The position numbers and the translations under genes are program-made. Below are positions 1 through 6,551 of a stretch of 7,909 nt of DNA, piece by piece. The notes below the pieces were generated by a model, which was given only the letters and a program-made list of their open reading frames with translations, was not told the origin of the DNA and ran no database searches. Location of the stretch: NCBI GenBank assembly GCA_003445095.1, contig DLVS01000700.1, positions 1-7,909 of the forward strand, read 5' to 3'. Numbering within the stretch: the first letter of the stretch is position 1; each line of letters begins with the position of its first letter. This DNA is from Verrucomicrobiales bacterium. GTDB lineage: Bacteria > Verrucomicrobiota > Verrucomicrobiia > Limisphaerales > UBA9464.

Positions 1-25
1 TGAATGGTTCATGGAGGGCCAGAGC

Positions 26-164
26 GTCAGTCCGTCGAAGTCCAGGCAACGCAAACGTTCGCGTTAGTCGTCAGGCGAATGGGATCGCCACTTCCGTTCC
101 CAGACTGCCACCAACTCACGTTGGCAGCTACGGCGTAGCCACGGATGTCAGTCCGTGGAAGTCC
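26..164. repeat. Stem-loop cluster with a repeated 18-mer at the 3' end of ygfZ
   Basis: Three stem-loops follow each other without a gap. The first is CTGCCA-cc-AAC / GTTGGCAG at 105-127, with a 2-nt bulge. The second is GCTAC-ggc-GTAGC at 127-139. The third is CCACGGA-tgtcag-TCCGTGG at 139-158. The motif GTCAGTCCGTGGAAGTCC (147-164) recurs at 26-43 with one mismatch (17 of 18). The second and third stem-loops lie inside the ygfZ reading frame and encode its last residues and stop; the first lies just past the stop and could act as a transcription terminator for the minus-strand gene, although no T-run follows. From memory, GTAGCCACGGA...TCCGTGG-type palindromes are dispersed repeats in some Verrucomicrobiota. 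This window alone shows only the two partial copies. Confidence 0.6.
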
Positions 165-1249
165 GGAAAAGGCAGTTCAACGACCCTCACAGGAACCTCG
201 CTGGTTCCCGATTGCAAGTGAAGTTCAGTCCCCACTGCATTCGATCCCTTGCGCACGTAGCCCAACGCAAGGTTGGCACCTAGCGCGGGAGAGAATCGGG
301 CACTCGTGACGTAACCTACTTCACGCCGATCGTGCTTCAGTTTCGCTCCCTTGGACGGCAGAGGTACTAATCCGTCGGGCAAGCGCAGGCCGCGGAGCGC
401 CTTGACCACTTGGCCGTAAGTCCGCAAGCGCGCGATCGTCTCCTGACCGGTGTAACAGCCCTTCGTGTAGCTGATGCCAGAGCGCTCGAGTCCAGTCTCG
501 GGTGGAAGATTTGTCTCATCCATATCCACTGGAAAACGCGGCAGGCCAGCTTCGAATCGCGCCAAATCCAGAGCTTCAAATCCAGCCGCGCAGCCACCGA
601 CATTGCGTGTCGCAGAGACGAGTTTGTCGAACACAGCGCTCACCGAATCAGCCGGAACGAATAGGTCAAATCCTGGAAAGGCAGCTCGGCTTCGATTAAC
701 CAAATAGAGTTCACCCAACGTTGGATCGGAGGCGGCCTTCGTGCTCAGGCTTGTTTCAGGAACCGCTTCGAAGAGTTCGAGTTGCGACACGACGTCCGCC
801 GATCGAGGGCCTTGAACTGTTAGCAGTCCGTAGTGCGGGGCGACGTCAACTACCTGAACATCTTCGGCGACGATGTGATGTTCCAGGCGCTGAATTAGCG
901 CGGCGGACAAACCAGGTTCGAACTCCAATAGTAGTTCTTCGGCCAGGGCAAAGATATGGACGTCGGCCACTAGCCGGCCTTTGGGAGAGCAGAAGGCGGC
1001 GGCACAACCTTGGCCCACCTTCAACGCCTTGACGTCGTTAGTGACTTGTCCATTGAGCAGGCGGACACGATCGGCGCCGGTCAGGCAGAGCCTCCCGCGG
1101 AAGCTCAGGTCGACCGAGACTGCGGTTGAATGTAACGCGGCGTACTCCGCCTCGGGTTGGCCATAGTCCGCCACGAGTTCCATGCCCGCGAGTTCGCCAA
1201 ATCGGGCGTGGAGCGCGGCATGGACTTCGTGAAGCGCGAGGGACTGCAT
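128..1249 (-). CDS. ygfZ: YgfZ/GcvT-family folate-binding protein
   Basis: Cytoplasmic protein of the YgfZ (COG0354) branch of the aminomethyltransferase fold. In E. coli the family binds tetrahydrofolate and supports assembly or repair of certain Fe-S enzymes, including the tRNA-modifying enzyme MiaB. The diagnostic signature KGCYTGQE is at residues 263-270, with the conserved Cys at 265. An N-terminal GcvT-like part runs through the LTGADRVRLLNGQVTNDV segment (about 56-73), and a C-terminal beta-barrel covers about 285-358. At 373 aa it is slightly longer than usual: the last ten residues (FHGLTSVATP) are encoded by a palindromic repeat and lie beyond the normal family end. The start at 1249 keeps the HARFGELAG...DYGQPEAEY lead-in typical of the family; an internal Met at residue 23 is less likely. 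No clear Shine-Dalgarno precedes it. It is divergent from cdsA and stands alone on its strand. Family assignment is secure; the exact target protein is unknown. Confidence 0.93.
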   Translation of the reverse strand: MQSLALHEVHAALHARFGELAGMELVADYGQPEAEYAALHSTAVSVDLSFRGRLCLTGADRVRLLNGQVTNDVKALKVGQGCAAAFCSPKGRLVADVHIFALAEELLLEFEPGLSAALIQRLEHHIVAEDVQVVDVAPHYGLLTVQGPRSADVVSQLELFEAVPETSLSTKAASDPTLGELYLVNRSRAAFPGFDLFVPADSVSAVFDKLVSATRNVGGCAAGFEALDLARFEAGLPRFPVDMDETNLPPETGLERSGISYTKGCYTGQETIARLRTYGQVVKALRGLRLPDGLVPLPSKGAKLKHDRREVGYVTSARFSPALGANLALGYVRKGSNAVGTELHLQSGTSEVPVRVVELPFPDFHGLTSVATP

Positions 1250-1332
1250 GTGCGCGCGAGGTTAGCCGGATCGCGGACTAGGGCAACGTACGGACCCGAT
1301 GAACCGCCCCGGTATTTGGATTTCCTTCGCGA

Positions 1333-1377
1333 GCTCTGCGTCTCCGCGCGCATATTTACCGCGCAGAGTCGCAGAGC
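1333..1377. repeat. Large imperfect inverted repeat between ygfZ and cdsA
   Basis: Two 18-nt arms, GCTCTGCGTCTCCGCGCG (1333-1350) and CGCGCAGAGTCGCAGAGC (1360-1377), pair at 16 of 18 positions across a 9-nt AT-rich loop (catatttac). The element sits in the divergent intergenic region, about 85 bp upstream of the ygfZ start and about 100 bp upstream of the cdsA ATG. No T-run flanks it, so it is not a typical terminator. It could be an operator between divergent promoters, an mRNA leader hairpin of cdsA, or a copy of a dispersed CTCTGCGTCTC-type repeat. The sequence shows the structure, not the role. Confidence 0.65.
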
Positions 1378-1478
1378 CTGCAGGGGAGACGGTCGGCGGG
1401 TTACGGATCCGCCTCGGGAATTCTCCTTAACTCCCGGCTTTCCTCGTGCCCCTAGGGACTGCTAGCAGAACCGGCGTC

Positions 1479-2393
1479 ATGCCTGACGCCAATCCGCCGG
1501 CTGCCCCCGCGTTATCCAAAGGTCAGACCTTTGTGCGCCGGCTCGCCAGCACCGTGGTGCTGTGGGCGATCGTGTTGACCGCCATTTTTGCGTCGAACCC
1601 GGCCATCGGAAACAACGTATTTTTGTTGCTGATGATCCTCCTTACCGGACTCGGCCTCTGGGAATTCTATGGCTTGATCGAGAAGCGCGGGTTGACTTGC
1701 TTCAAATGGTGGGGCCTGACCGCCGGCATCGCGCTCATTGTCAGCACGCATTACTACGTCACGCACGCCAATGAGCTGCAAATGCGGCCCTCCAAGCCGA
1801 ACGATTTTGAAACCGGAGTACTGGTTCTGTTTGTGCTTGGACTTTGCCTGCGTCAGCTCTTCGACCGTAATAATCCGCAAGGCTTCACTGGAATTGCGAC
1901 GACGCTCATGGGGCTCATGTATGTGCCGTGGCTTCTCAATTTCGTACAAAAGATCAATTACCTCACCGGCATCGAAGGACGCTATTACGTCCTTTATTTG
2001 CTGATCGTGACGAAGTTTAGCGACATTGGTGCGTACTGCGTCGGTTCCCTGATCGGACGCCACAAGATGATTCCGCGGATCAGTCCGGGGAAAACCTGGG
2101 AAGGCTTCGCGGGGGCAGTGATCGTATCGACTGGAGCCAGCGTCGCCCTAGCGGCGCTAGCGGGCGAACGACTCAAGGAACTCACCGTGGGGCACGCCAT
2201 CGTGCTGGGAATTATTCTGAGTCTGGGAGCTGTCGTGGGTGACCTGATCGAATCCGCCTTCAAGCGTGAAGCAGGTGTGAAGGACTCGGGGCGCTTCTTC
2301 CCAGGGATTGGGGGGATCCTCGATCTGATCGACAGTCCGCTGTTCAACGCTCCGTTGCTTTATCTTTATCTTCGTCACGTGCTCACTCATTGA
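1479..2393 (+). CDS. cdsA: Phosphatidate cytidylyltransferase (CDP-diglyceride synthase)
   Basis: Inner-membrane enzyme that makes CDP-diacylglycerol from phosphatidic acid and CTP, the branch point for bacterial phospholipids. From the chosen ATG the product has 304 aa, with several hydrophobic segments (about 20-38, 46-60, 74-90, 113-125, 139-156, 170-190, 208-228, 240-255) as expected for the family. The motif SDIGAY at 181-186 followed by ISPGKTWEGF is characteristic. The C-terminal signature is S259-A-F-K-R...K268-D...PGIGGILDLID, ending near 285. The usual His of PGHGG is Ile277 and the usual Arg of DRID is Leu283; the KR, KD and D282/D285 residues are kept. The frame is open to a GTG at 1446, but the 11 added residues look unlike protein, so ATG 1479 is preferred; neither start has a Shine-Dalgarno. 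In many bacteria cdsA follows an undecaprenyl diphosphate synthase gene; here it stands alone. Confidence 0.93.
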   Translation: MPDANPPAAPALSKGQTFVRRLASTVVLWAIVLTAIFASNPAIGNNVFLLLMILLTGLGLWEFYGLIEKRGLTCFKWWGLTAGIALIVSTHYYVTHANELQMRPSKPNDFETGVLVLFVLGLCLRQLFDRNNPQGFTGIATTLMGLMYVPWLLNFVQKINYLTGIEGRYYVLYLLIVTKFSDIGAYCVGSLIGRHKMIPRISPGKTWEGFAGAVIVSTGASVALAALAGERLKELTVGHAIVLGIILSLGAVVGDLIESAFKREAGVKDSGRFFPGIGGILDLIDSPLFNAPLLYLYLRHVLTH

Positions 2394-2690
2394 GCGGGCA
2401 GGGTCCTACCAGCAAGTTCAACTTTAACCCGGTCGGCCGAAGTGCTCTGCGGCGAAACGGTGGGCTTGGGCGGCGTTTGGCGTTAGTGCTCCTGGAGGAC
2501 CGTTTTAGCCTGTCCGAAGCGTTGCAGTCCTAAATTGAAGCCAAGGTTTCAGGTTGCGGCTAAGTCAACCCCTTCGCAGGCATCCACGGCGAGGTTCTTG
2601 GGACTAGGCATATCGAAACCCCGTCGCCCGGCCACAACTCTACTTCGAATTGTCGGGTATGGTAACCAATCTTGTCGGATTTTAGCTCGA

Positions 2691-3017
2691 TTAATGACTT
2701 CGGGACCATTTCGGTGACACGGTTTTAGTCATGACAAGCCGGTTTACATCCATATTAAGTGTGTGAATATCACAGTTGAACGCGAGTGGGCAGTAGGATT
2801 CGAGCCAAGCTAGCCGAGACTTGCGGTCGCCACTTGCGACCGATACCCGAGTTATCGATTCAGGGGCTTTCTGAAGGAGCTCGGTCAATGTCCGCTCCTG
2901 TGTTTCAGTTCGCTTGGTCTCCTCCCGACATATCTCCGGTGTGTTCGACAGCGACTGAGCCGCATTCGAAGGTCCGCCAATGTTGATGGTGTTGTCATTG
3001 GCGGTTGGTGAACTCAT
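2691..3017 (-). CDS. Doubtful hypothetical ORF, 108 codons
   Basis: An open frame starting MSSPTANDNTINIGG. I recognise no family. The first 55 or so codons have many G or C third positions and a soluble, polar composition with a Glu/Thr/Lys-rich segment (about 30-50) that could be helical. The second half reads less like protein (clustered Cys, Trp and rare codons). No ribosome binding site is visible. The frame can also be opened further upstream, to 3110, but that part looks non-coding. It may be a small real gene, a decayed one, or chance. Confidence 0.2.
   Translation of the reverse strand: MSSPTANDNTINIGGPSNAAQSLSNTPEICREETKRTETQERTLTELLQKAPESITRVSVASGDRKSRLAWLESYCPLAFNCDIHTLNMDVNRLVMTKTVSPKWSRSH
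2824..2842. repeat. Short perfect stem-loop
   Basis: CGGTCGC and GCGACCG pair perfectly across the 5-nt loop CACTT. No T-run follows on either strand. It lies inside the doubtful minus-strand ORF. Function unknown. Confidence 0.4.
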
Positions 3018-3093
3018 GGGGCGACAATTTAATGAGAAGTAATGTGTCGATTCGGTTGGGCCCCCGTTTAGTGGTGCACAAAACCTGCCAAGT

Positions 3094-3105
3094 ACGGGTA
3101 CCCGT
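3094..3105. repeat. 12-bp perfect palindrome ACGGGTACCCGT
   Basis: A perfect dyad in otherwise gene-free sequence. It could be a dimeric regulator site or chance; no promoter or flanking gene supports a specific reading. Confidence 0.3.
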
Positions 3106-3452
3106 TCCAATCCACCGCTGCGGCCCTGATTCTCGAGTTTCGTCGGTGAAAACCGTGCGGAGCCCTTGCGAATTGCTTAGAAGTCCACCCGATCGATTGC
3201 GATTCGCCGGCCTACGAGAACAGGACTCAACGCCCCATCCACCGACTTCAACAGCGAGCAGTCCGAACGAAGATGCCAAATGCATTCACTTGGCTGCTTA
3301 TCCGTTGCAGAATGCCCATACGTGTCACGTCGTCAGAAAGTGTCATCTCTGTAAAACGCTTTGCATCAACGATAAGAGTGGGAATTATTGAATTGGTATG
3401 GATCACGCGTCGAAATCGGACGGGAGAGTTGCATGGCAGCGCAACACGCCCT

Positions 3453-3478
3453 CGGTGACCGGTGAGTGCCGGTCACCG
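3453..3478. repeat. Perfect 10-bp stem-loop, possible terminator or operator
   Basis: CGGTGACCGG and CCGGTCACCG pair perfectly across a 6-nt loop, TGAGTG. The stem is GC-rich enough to be stable in RNA, but the following sequence (cttctacaacttt) lacks a continuous T-run, so a classic intrinsic terminator is not supported. It lies 110 nt upstream of the Lmo0937-like remnant and may have belonged to that gene's upstream region. Confidence 0.5.
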
Positions 3479-3587
3479 CTTCTACAACTTTCCGTTGGTC
3501 CGTCACTGGCCGAGGGGGAGTTGTTCTATCGCTGTCGCACCGCTGATTGCGGGCGTTGCGAGGATCTGAATCCATGGGGTAAACTGT

Positions 3588-3632
3588 ATGGTCGAAACCA
3601 TCGCGGTCATCTTACTATTGGTTTCATGGTGA
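3588..3632 (+). pseudogene. Remnant of an Lmo0937-like small membrane protein
   Basis: Fourteen codons reading MVETIAVILLLVSW, then TGA. This closely resembles the first residues of the Lmo0937 family, hydrophobic proteins of about 50 aa that typically begin M-L-x-T-I-A-V-I-L-x-x-L-W and continue with a second hydrophobic helix. Here the second half (the usual GGFIHILLV-type segment) is absent in all frames, so the gene is truncated rather than only frameshifted. A weak GGGG precedes the ATG by about 8 nt. It lies 20 nt before a broken AI-2E transporter. The match is short and hydrophobic, so chance cannot be excluded. Confidence 0.35.
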
Positions 3633-3652
3633 ATCGTTGAAGCTGACCGCTG

Positions 3653-4292
3653 ATGAATTCGGAATCGAAGCTCATGGAGACTCTGGAGGCAGATGAACAT
3701 GGCAATTGGACGGTTGAGGAGCTTACCAACTTGGCGCTGCCGAAGAGGACCGTCCTTGCGAAGAGCCGGTCCGGGCTGTTGGTGAAGACTACTTGCCTCG
3801 TCGTCTTCGTCGCGGCAGGCACAGCAATCCTCCACTACGCACAAGCAGCGCTGTTGCCAGTGACGGTGGCGGTTGTTTTTGCGATGGCGCTTTGTCCACC
3901 CGTTCGATTGTTGATCCATGTCCGTGTGCCGCCGCCGATTGCCGCTTTCATCGTGGTGAGTCTGCTGTTGGTAACCTTGATTTTTTGCTTTTCTCATTTT
4001 GCCCGGCCGGTCGTGGCATGGTTCGAAGAAGCCCCGGCCAATGTAACACGCGTTAAGGCCCGCCTGGTGGGAGTGATCAGGCCGGCCTTGCGACTAAGAG
4101 AAGCTGCCGCCAGCGTCGGGCGATTCGGGCCTGCTGATTCGGGAAGTCGTCGTCTTCGTGGCGTTGATGTTCTTCGTATGGCGATGGGGACTTCCGGGTG
4201 CGTTTGTCGCGGTTCCAGTGGTGGTCGCGGCGCGGATCGTCAGCGAGCGTATCCCCTCACTTAGGCCGGTCGCCGAATTCCTCGCGCGATAA
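3653..4292 (+). pseudogene. AI-2E-family transporter, internally deleted and frameshifted
   Basis: Two separated parts of one AI-2E family (PF01594) membrane protein are recognisable. Frame A (from ATG 3653 to about 4121) gives a polar N-terminus, hydrophobic segments at about 43-64, 67-88 and 95-124 with the family-like order LLPVTVAVVFAMALCPPVR...VPPPIAAFIVV, and a start of the helical region (about 128-156). Frame B (about 4122 to TAA 4290-4292) gives REVVVFVALMFFVWRWGLPG, then AFVAVPVVVAARIVSERIP and a short tail, which is the family's C-terminal helix and end. About 150-190 residues of the usual 340-380 are missing between them. Reading frame A alone yields a 203-codon ORF with a nonsense tail ending at 4264. 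An 8-bp direct repeat, GATTCGGG (4122-4129 and 4136-4143), flanks the junction. Family members export small molecules or ions; the AI-2 role is proven only for some. The product is expected to be non-functional. Confidence 0.82.
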
Positions 4293-4400
4293 TCCATGTT
4301 CACATCCGGCACCAGCTTCGAGTATCCGTTTCTTGAGCAAGGCATCTCTCGTCAAAGTTTGAACAGATCCAAAGGTAGATCGGATGTTTGCGCCTGATTC

Positions 4401-6551
4401 ATGAGATTTGGGGTCTTGAAGTCGCAATTTCACAGCCTCCTCGTGGCGCTGTGGTTGACCTTGTCCATTGCCGGCGTGGCAATGGCGGCTTTGACCTGGC
4501 AACGCCTCGCCCATTCTGTCGATGAGGCGGTGGGCCTTGCCACCATCAACGAGGCCGTAGGACAAGTGTTGGCGTTGCTCCAGGATGCCGAAACCGGCCA
4601 GCGCGGTTTCACTATCACTGGATTTCCAGAATATTTGGAACCCTATGAGGCCGCCCGCAAGCGCTTGCCAGATGAACTTCAAGCCTTGACGGAGTTGGCC
4701 ATGAATGACCTCCAGTTGCGGAGGGATCTGGTTGATCTCCGAGTATTGGCTGAAGTGAGAATCAATCAGTTGCAGGAAATCATCGATACCCGAAAAGACA
4801 TGGGATTTCCGGCGGCTGCGGCGCTGATTGGAACCCACAAGGGGAAGGAGACGATGGACCGGATTCGCGCTCTGGTGACCAAAATGCGTGGTGAGCGGCT
4901 CAAAGTATTTGCGGCTAACGTCGACCGGACCCGCCAACAGTTGGATCGGGCCAGTCTTACGAGTCTGGTCGCCGGATTGCTGGGCGTCGGTGCCGGGTTT
5001 TTTGCCTTCTACCTGGCTCGAGTGGGTTTCGAGCATGAACGCCGAGAACGCGAATTGGCCGAGGCAAAGGTCCGGGCGGAGCACAGTAGCGAGCAGAAGA
5101 GCTCCTTCCTAGCCAATATGAGCCACGAGATCCGAACACCCATGAATTCGATCCTAGGATTTACCGAACTCTTAGCTTCGGACATCCGCGATCCCCGGCA
5201 GCAACGTTACCTGCTCTCCATACGGACCGCAGCCGAATCCCTGCTGCAGCTCATCAACGACGTTTTGGACATGTCCAAGATTGAGGCGGGTGTGGTCGAA
5301 TTACATCCGGAACCCACCGATCCCCGCGAAATTTGCGATTTTATCCAGACCGTCTTCGCTGAGCAGGCGACGAAGAAGGGGCTGAACCTGACCTGTGAAC
5401 TCGCCGGGGAATTGCCACGGTCACTGCTGCTCGATCGGACACGCCTCCGCCAGGTGTTGGTCAATCTCGTTGGCAACGCCGTCAAATTCACCGAACGCGG
5501 CTTTGTGCGACTGACGGTCCGGCCCGAGCAACCAGCCGACCGCAGCAGCCGCATTACGCTGTTGGTGGAAGTGGAGGACACGGGTGTCGGTATTCCCCAG
5601 GACCGCTTGGATGTCATCTTCAAGCCGTTTGGCCAGGCGGATGCGCGTCGTCCTCAAGAAAAGCAAGGCACCGGCCTGGGATTGGCCATTGTGAAACGAT
5701 TGACCGAGATGATGGGCGGATCCGTCGTTGTGGCGAGCGTCCCCGAACAGGGCACGACATTTCATCTTCGAATTCCTAATGTGACCGTGTCGGCACGGTT
5801 GTCGGTCGGGCGCCCGTCAGTCCAGGAAGGTGCGGTGGACTTTAACGAGCTCGCGCCGGCGACGATTGTCGTGGTCGATGACAACGAAATGAACCGCCAA
5901 CTGATCGCCGGAGTTTTCGAGGGCTCGCATCATCGAATCCACTTCGGCGCCAACGGACTCGAGGCCGTCTCGCTGACCGAGGCCTTGCGTCCTGATGTCG
6001 TGCTCTTGGACATTCGAATGCCGCACATGGATGGGCAGGAGGCTCTCGCGAAGATTCGAGCGACGCCAGGCCTAGAGATGGTGCCCGTCATCGTGGTGAC
6101 GGCTTCGAGCCTGATGGAAGATGAACATCAGCTTCGGCAACAGTTTAGCGGTTACGTGCAGAAGCCCTTTACCCGTCGGGCCCTGTTTGAGGAACTCGCG
6201 GGATTCCTCCAACGGTGCGCCCCGAGAATGCCGGAACAGGAGTCACCTCCGGCAGGATCGAAGGACTTGCGAACCTTGGACTGGGCGGACTTGTCGGCGG
6301 AATTGCACAAATTGGATGCCGACGAGTGGCCAGCGGTCCGGGAAGGCGGGGCATTCAACGAAGCTCGCGAATTTGCGCGGCAGCTCCTGGGTCTGGGGGA
6401 ACACGGCAACTGCCCGCCCTTGGTCGCGTATGCGCAAGCGCTTCAGCGATCCGCTGAAGGTTATGATGTACCGGGCTTGGAAGCGGAGTTGGCGCGTTTT
6501 CCCCAAGTGATCAGTGAGATTGAAGCTCGGGCCGTTCCGTTGCCCTCATGA
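4401..6551 (+). CDS. CHASE3 hybrid sensor histidine kinase with C-terminal receiver
   Basis: Inner-membrane sensor kinase of 716 aa. A transmembrane helix (about 13-32) leads into a periplasmic CHASE3-type helical domain (about 34-185, with LLQDAETGQRGFTITG near 57-72), then a second helix (about 186-207). HisKA carries SHEIRTPMN with the phospho-acceptor His242. HATPase_c shows the N-box (N355, N359), G1 box D393-T-G-V-G, F-box FKPFGQAD and G2 box G423-T-G-L-G. The receiver (about 488-603) has D493/D494, phospho-acceptor D537, T567 and K588, so all its key residues are present. Residues about 615-716 form an extra helical domain without an Hpt-type His motif. The start at 4401 gives a short cytoplasmic lead before helix 1; no Shine-Dalgarno is visible. 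It heads an operon, overlapping the next gene by 4 nt (ATGA). The ligand is unknown. Confidence 0.93.
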   Translation: MRFGVLKSQFHSLLVALWLTLSIAGVAMAALTWQRLAHSVDEAVGLATINEAVGQVLALLQDAETGQRGFTITGFPEYLEPYEAARKRLPDELQALTELAMNDLQLRRDLVDLRVLAEVRINQLQEIIDTRKDMGFPAAAALIGTHKGKETMDRIRALVTKMRGERLKVFAANVDRTRQQLDRASLTSLVAGLLGVGAGFFAFYLARVGFEHERRERELAEAKVRAEHSSEQKSSFLANMSHEIRTPMNSILGFTELLASDIRDPRQQRYLLSIRTAAESLLQLINDVLDMSKIEAGVVELHPEPTDPREICDFIQTVFAEQATKKGLNLTCELAGELPRSLLLDRTRLRQVLVNLVGNAVKFTERGFVRLTVRPEQPADRSSRITLLVEVEDTGVGIPQDRLDVIFKPFGQADARRPQEKQGTGLGLAIVKRLTEMMGGSVVVASVPEQGTTFHLRIPNVTVSARLSVGRPSVQEGAVDFNELAPATIVVVDDNEMNRQLIAGVFEGSHHRIHFGANGLEAVSLTEALRPDVVLLDIRMPHMDGQEALAKIRATPGLEMVPVIVVTASSLMEDEHQLRQQFSGYVQKPFTRRALFEELAGFLQRCAPRMPEQESPPAGSKDLRTLDWADLSAELHKLDADEWPAVREGGAFNEAREFARQLLGLGEHGNCPPLVAYAQALQRSAEGYDVPGLEAELARFPQVISEIEARAVPLPS
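6250..6551 (+). other. Unassigned C-terminal domain of the hybrid kinase
   Basis: About 100 residues after the receiver, predominantly helical, with DLRTLDWADLSAELHKLD near the start, a FARQLLGLGEH segment in the middle, and a YAQALQRSAEGYDVPGLEAEL segment near the end. The length and helix content resemble an Hpt domain, but the diagnostic AHxLKG-type phospho-His helix is missing; the only nearby His (in GLGEHGN) is in a loop-like context. Similar tails occur, as far as I recall, on other hybrid kinases. It might be a degenerate Hpt or a docking module for the downstream kinase. Confidence 0.45.

Larger units (their letters stand above)
2394..3587. other. Gene-poor stretch, no convincing intact CDS
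   Basis: About 1.2 kb without a gene I can support. ORFs up to about 130 codons exist on both strands, but they overlap each other, have erratic composition rich in Arg, Ser, Pro and Cys, and show no recognisable domain. I found no tRNA, no CRISPR spacing and no transposase fragment. Recognisable structure is limited to hairpins at 2824-2842 and 3453-3478, a 12-bp palindrome at 3094-3105, and a TGTGA-ata-TCACA inverted repeat at 2762-2774. The stretch ends in two apparent gene remains at 3588-4292, so it is plausibly a decayed accessory locus. Confidence 0.6.

Noticed and set aside
2786..2860. Possible minus-strand tRNA, suggested by GGATTCGAGCC
   Set aside because: No T-stem, acceptor pairing or anticodon arm can be built around it.
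3360..3388. Sigma-70-type promoter TTGCAT-N17-ATTATT
   Set aside because: The -10 element matches poorly and no credible gene follows at a suitable distance.
3005..3391. 128-codon plus-strand ORF in the gene-poor stretch
   Set aside because: Composition is erratic (many Arg, Pro, Cys and His), no domain is recognisable, and it overlaps a minus-strand ORF of similar quality.
3534..3552. Sigma-54 (-24/-12) promoter upstream of the Lmo0937-like remnant (CGCAC...TTGC)
   Set aside because: The spacing is one base too long and the invariant GG at -24 is missing.
3398..3640. 80-codon plus-strand ORF before the transporter remnant
   Set aside because: It contains the hairpin at 3453-3478, has no recognisable family, and overlaps the better-supported Lmo0937-like remnant in another frame.
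3503..3997. 164-codon minus-strand ORF
   Set aside because: It lies antisense to the AI-2E remnant and is rich in Gln, His and Arg, as expected of a shadow frame.
4305..4322. Sigma-54 promoter upstream of the hybrid kinase (CGGCACC...)
   Set aside because: The GC element at -12 is absent at the required spacing.
4257..5084. 275-codon minus-strand ORF opposite the hybrid kinase
   Set aside because: It is antisense to a clear CHASE3-HisKA coding region and shows no domain of its own.
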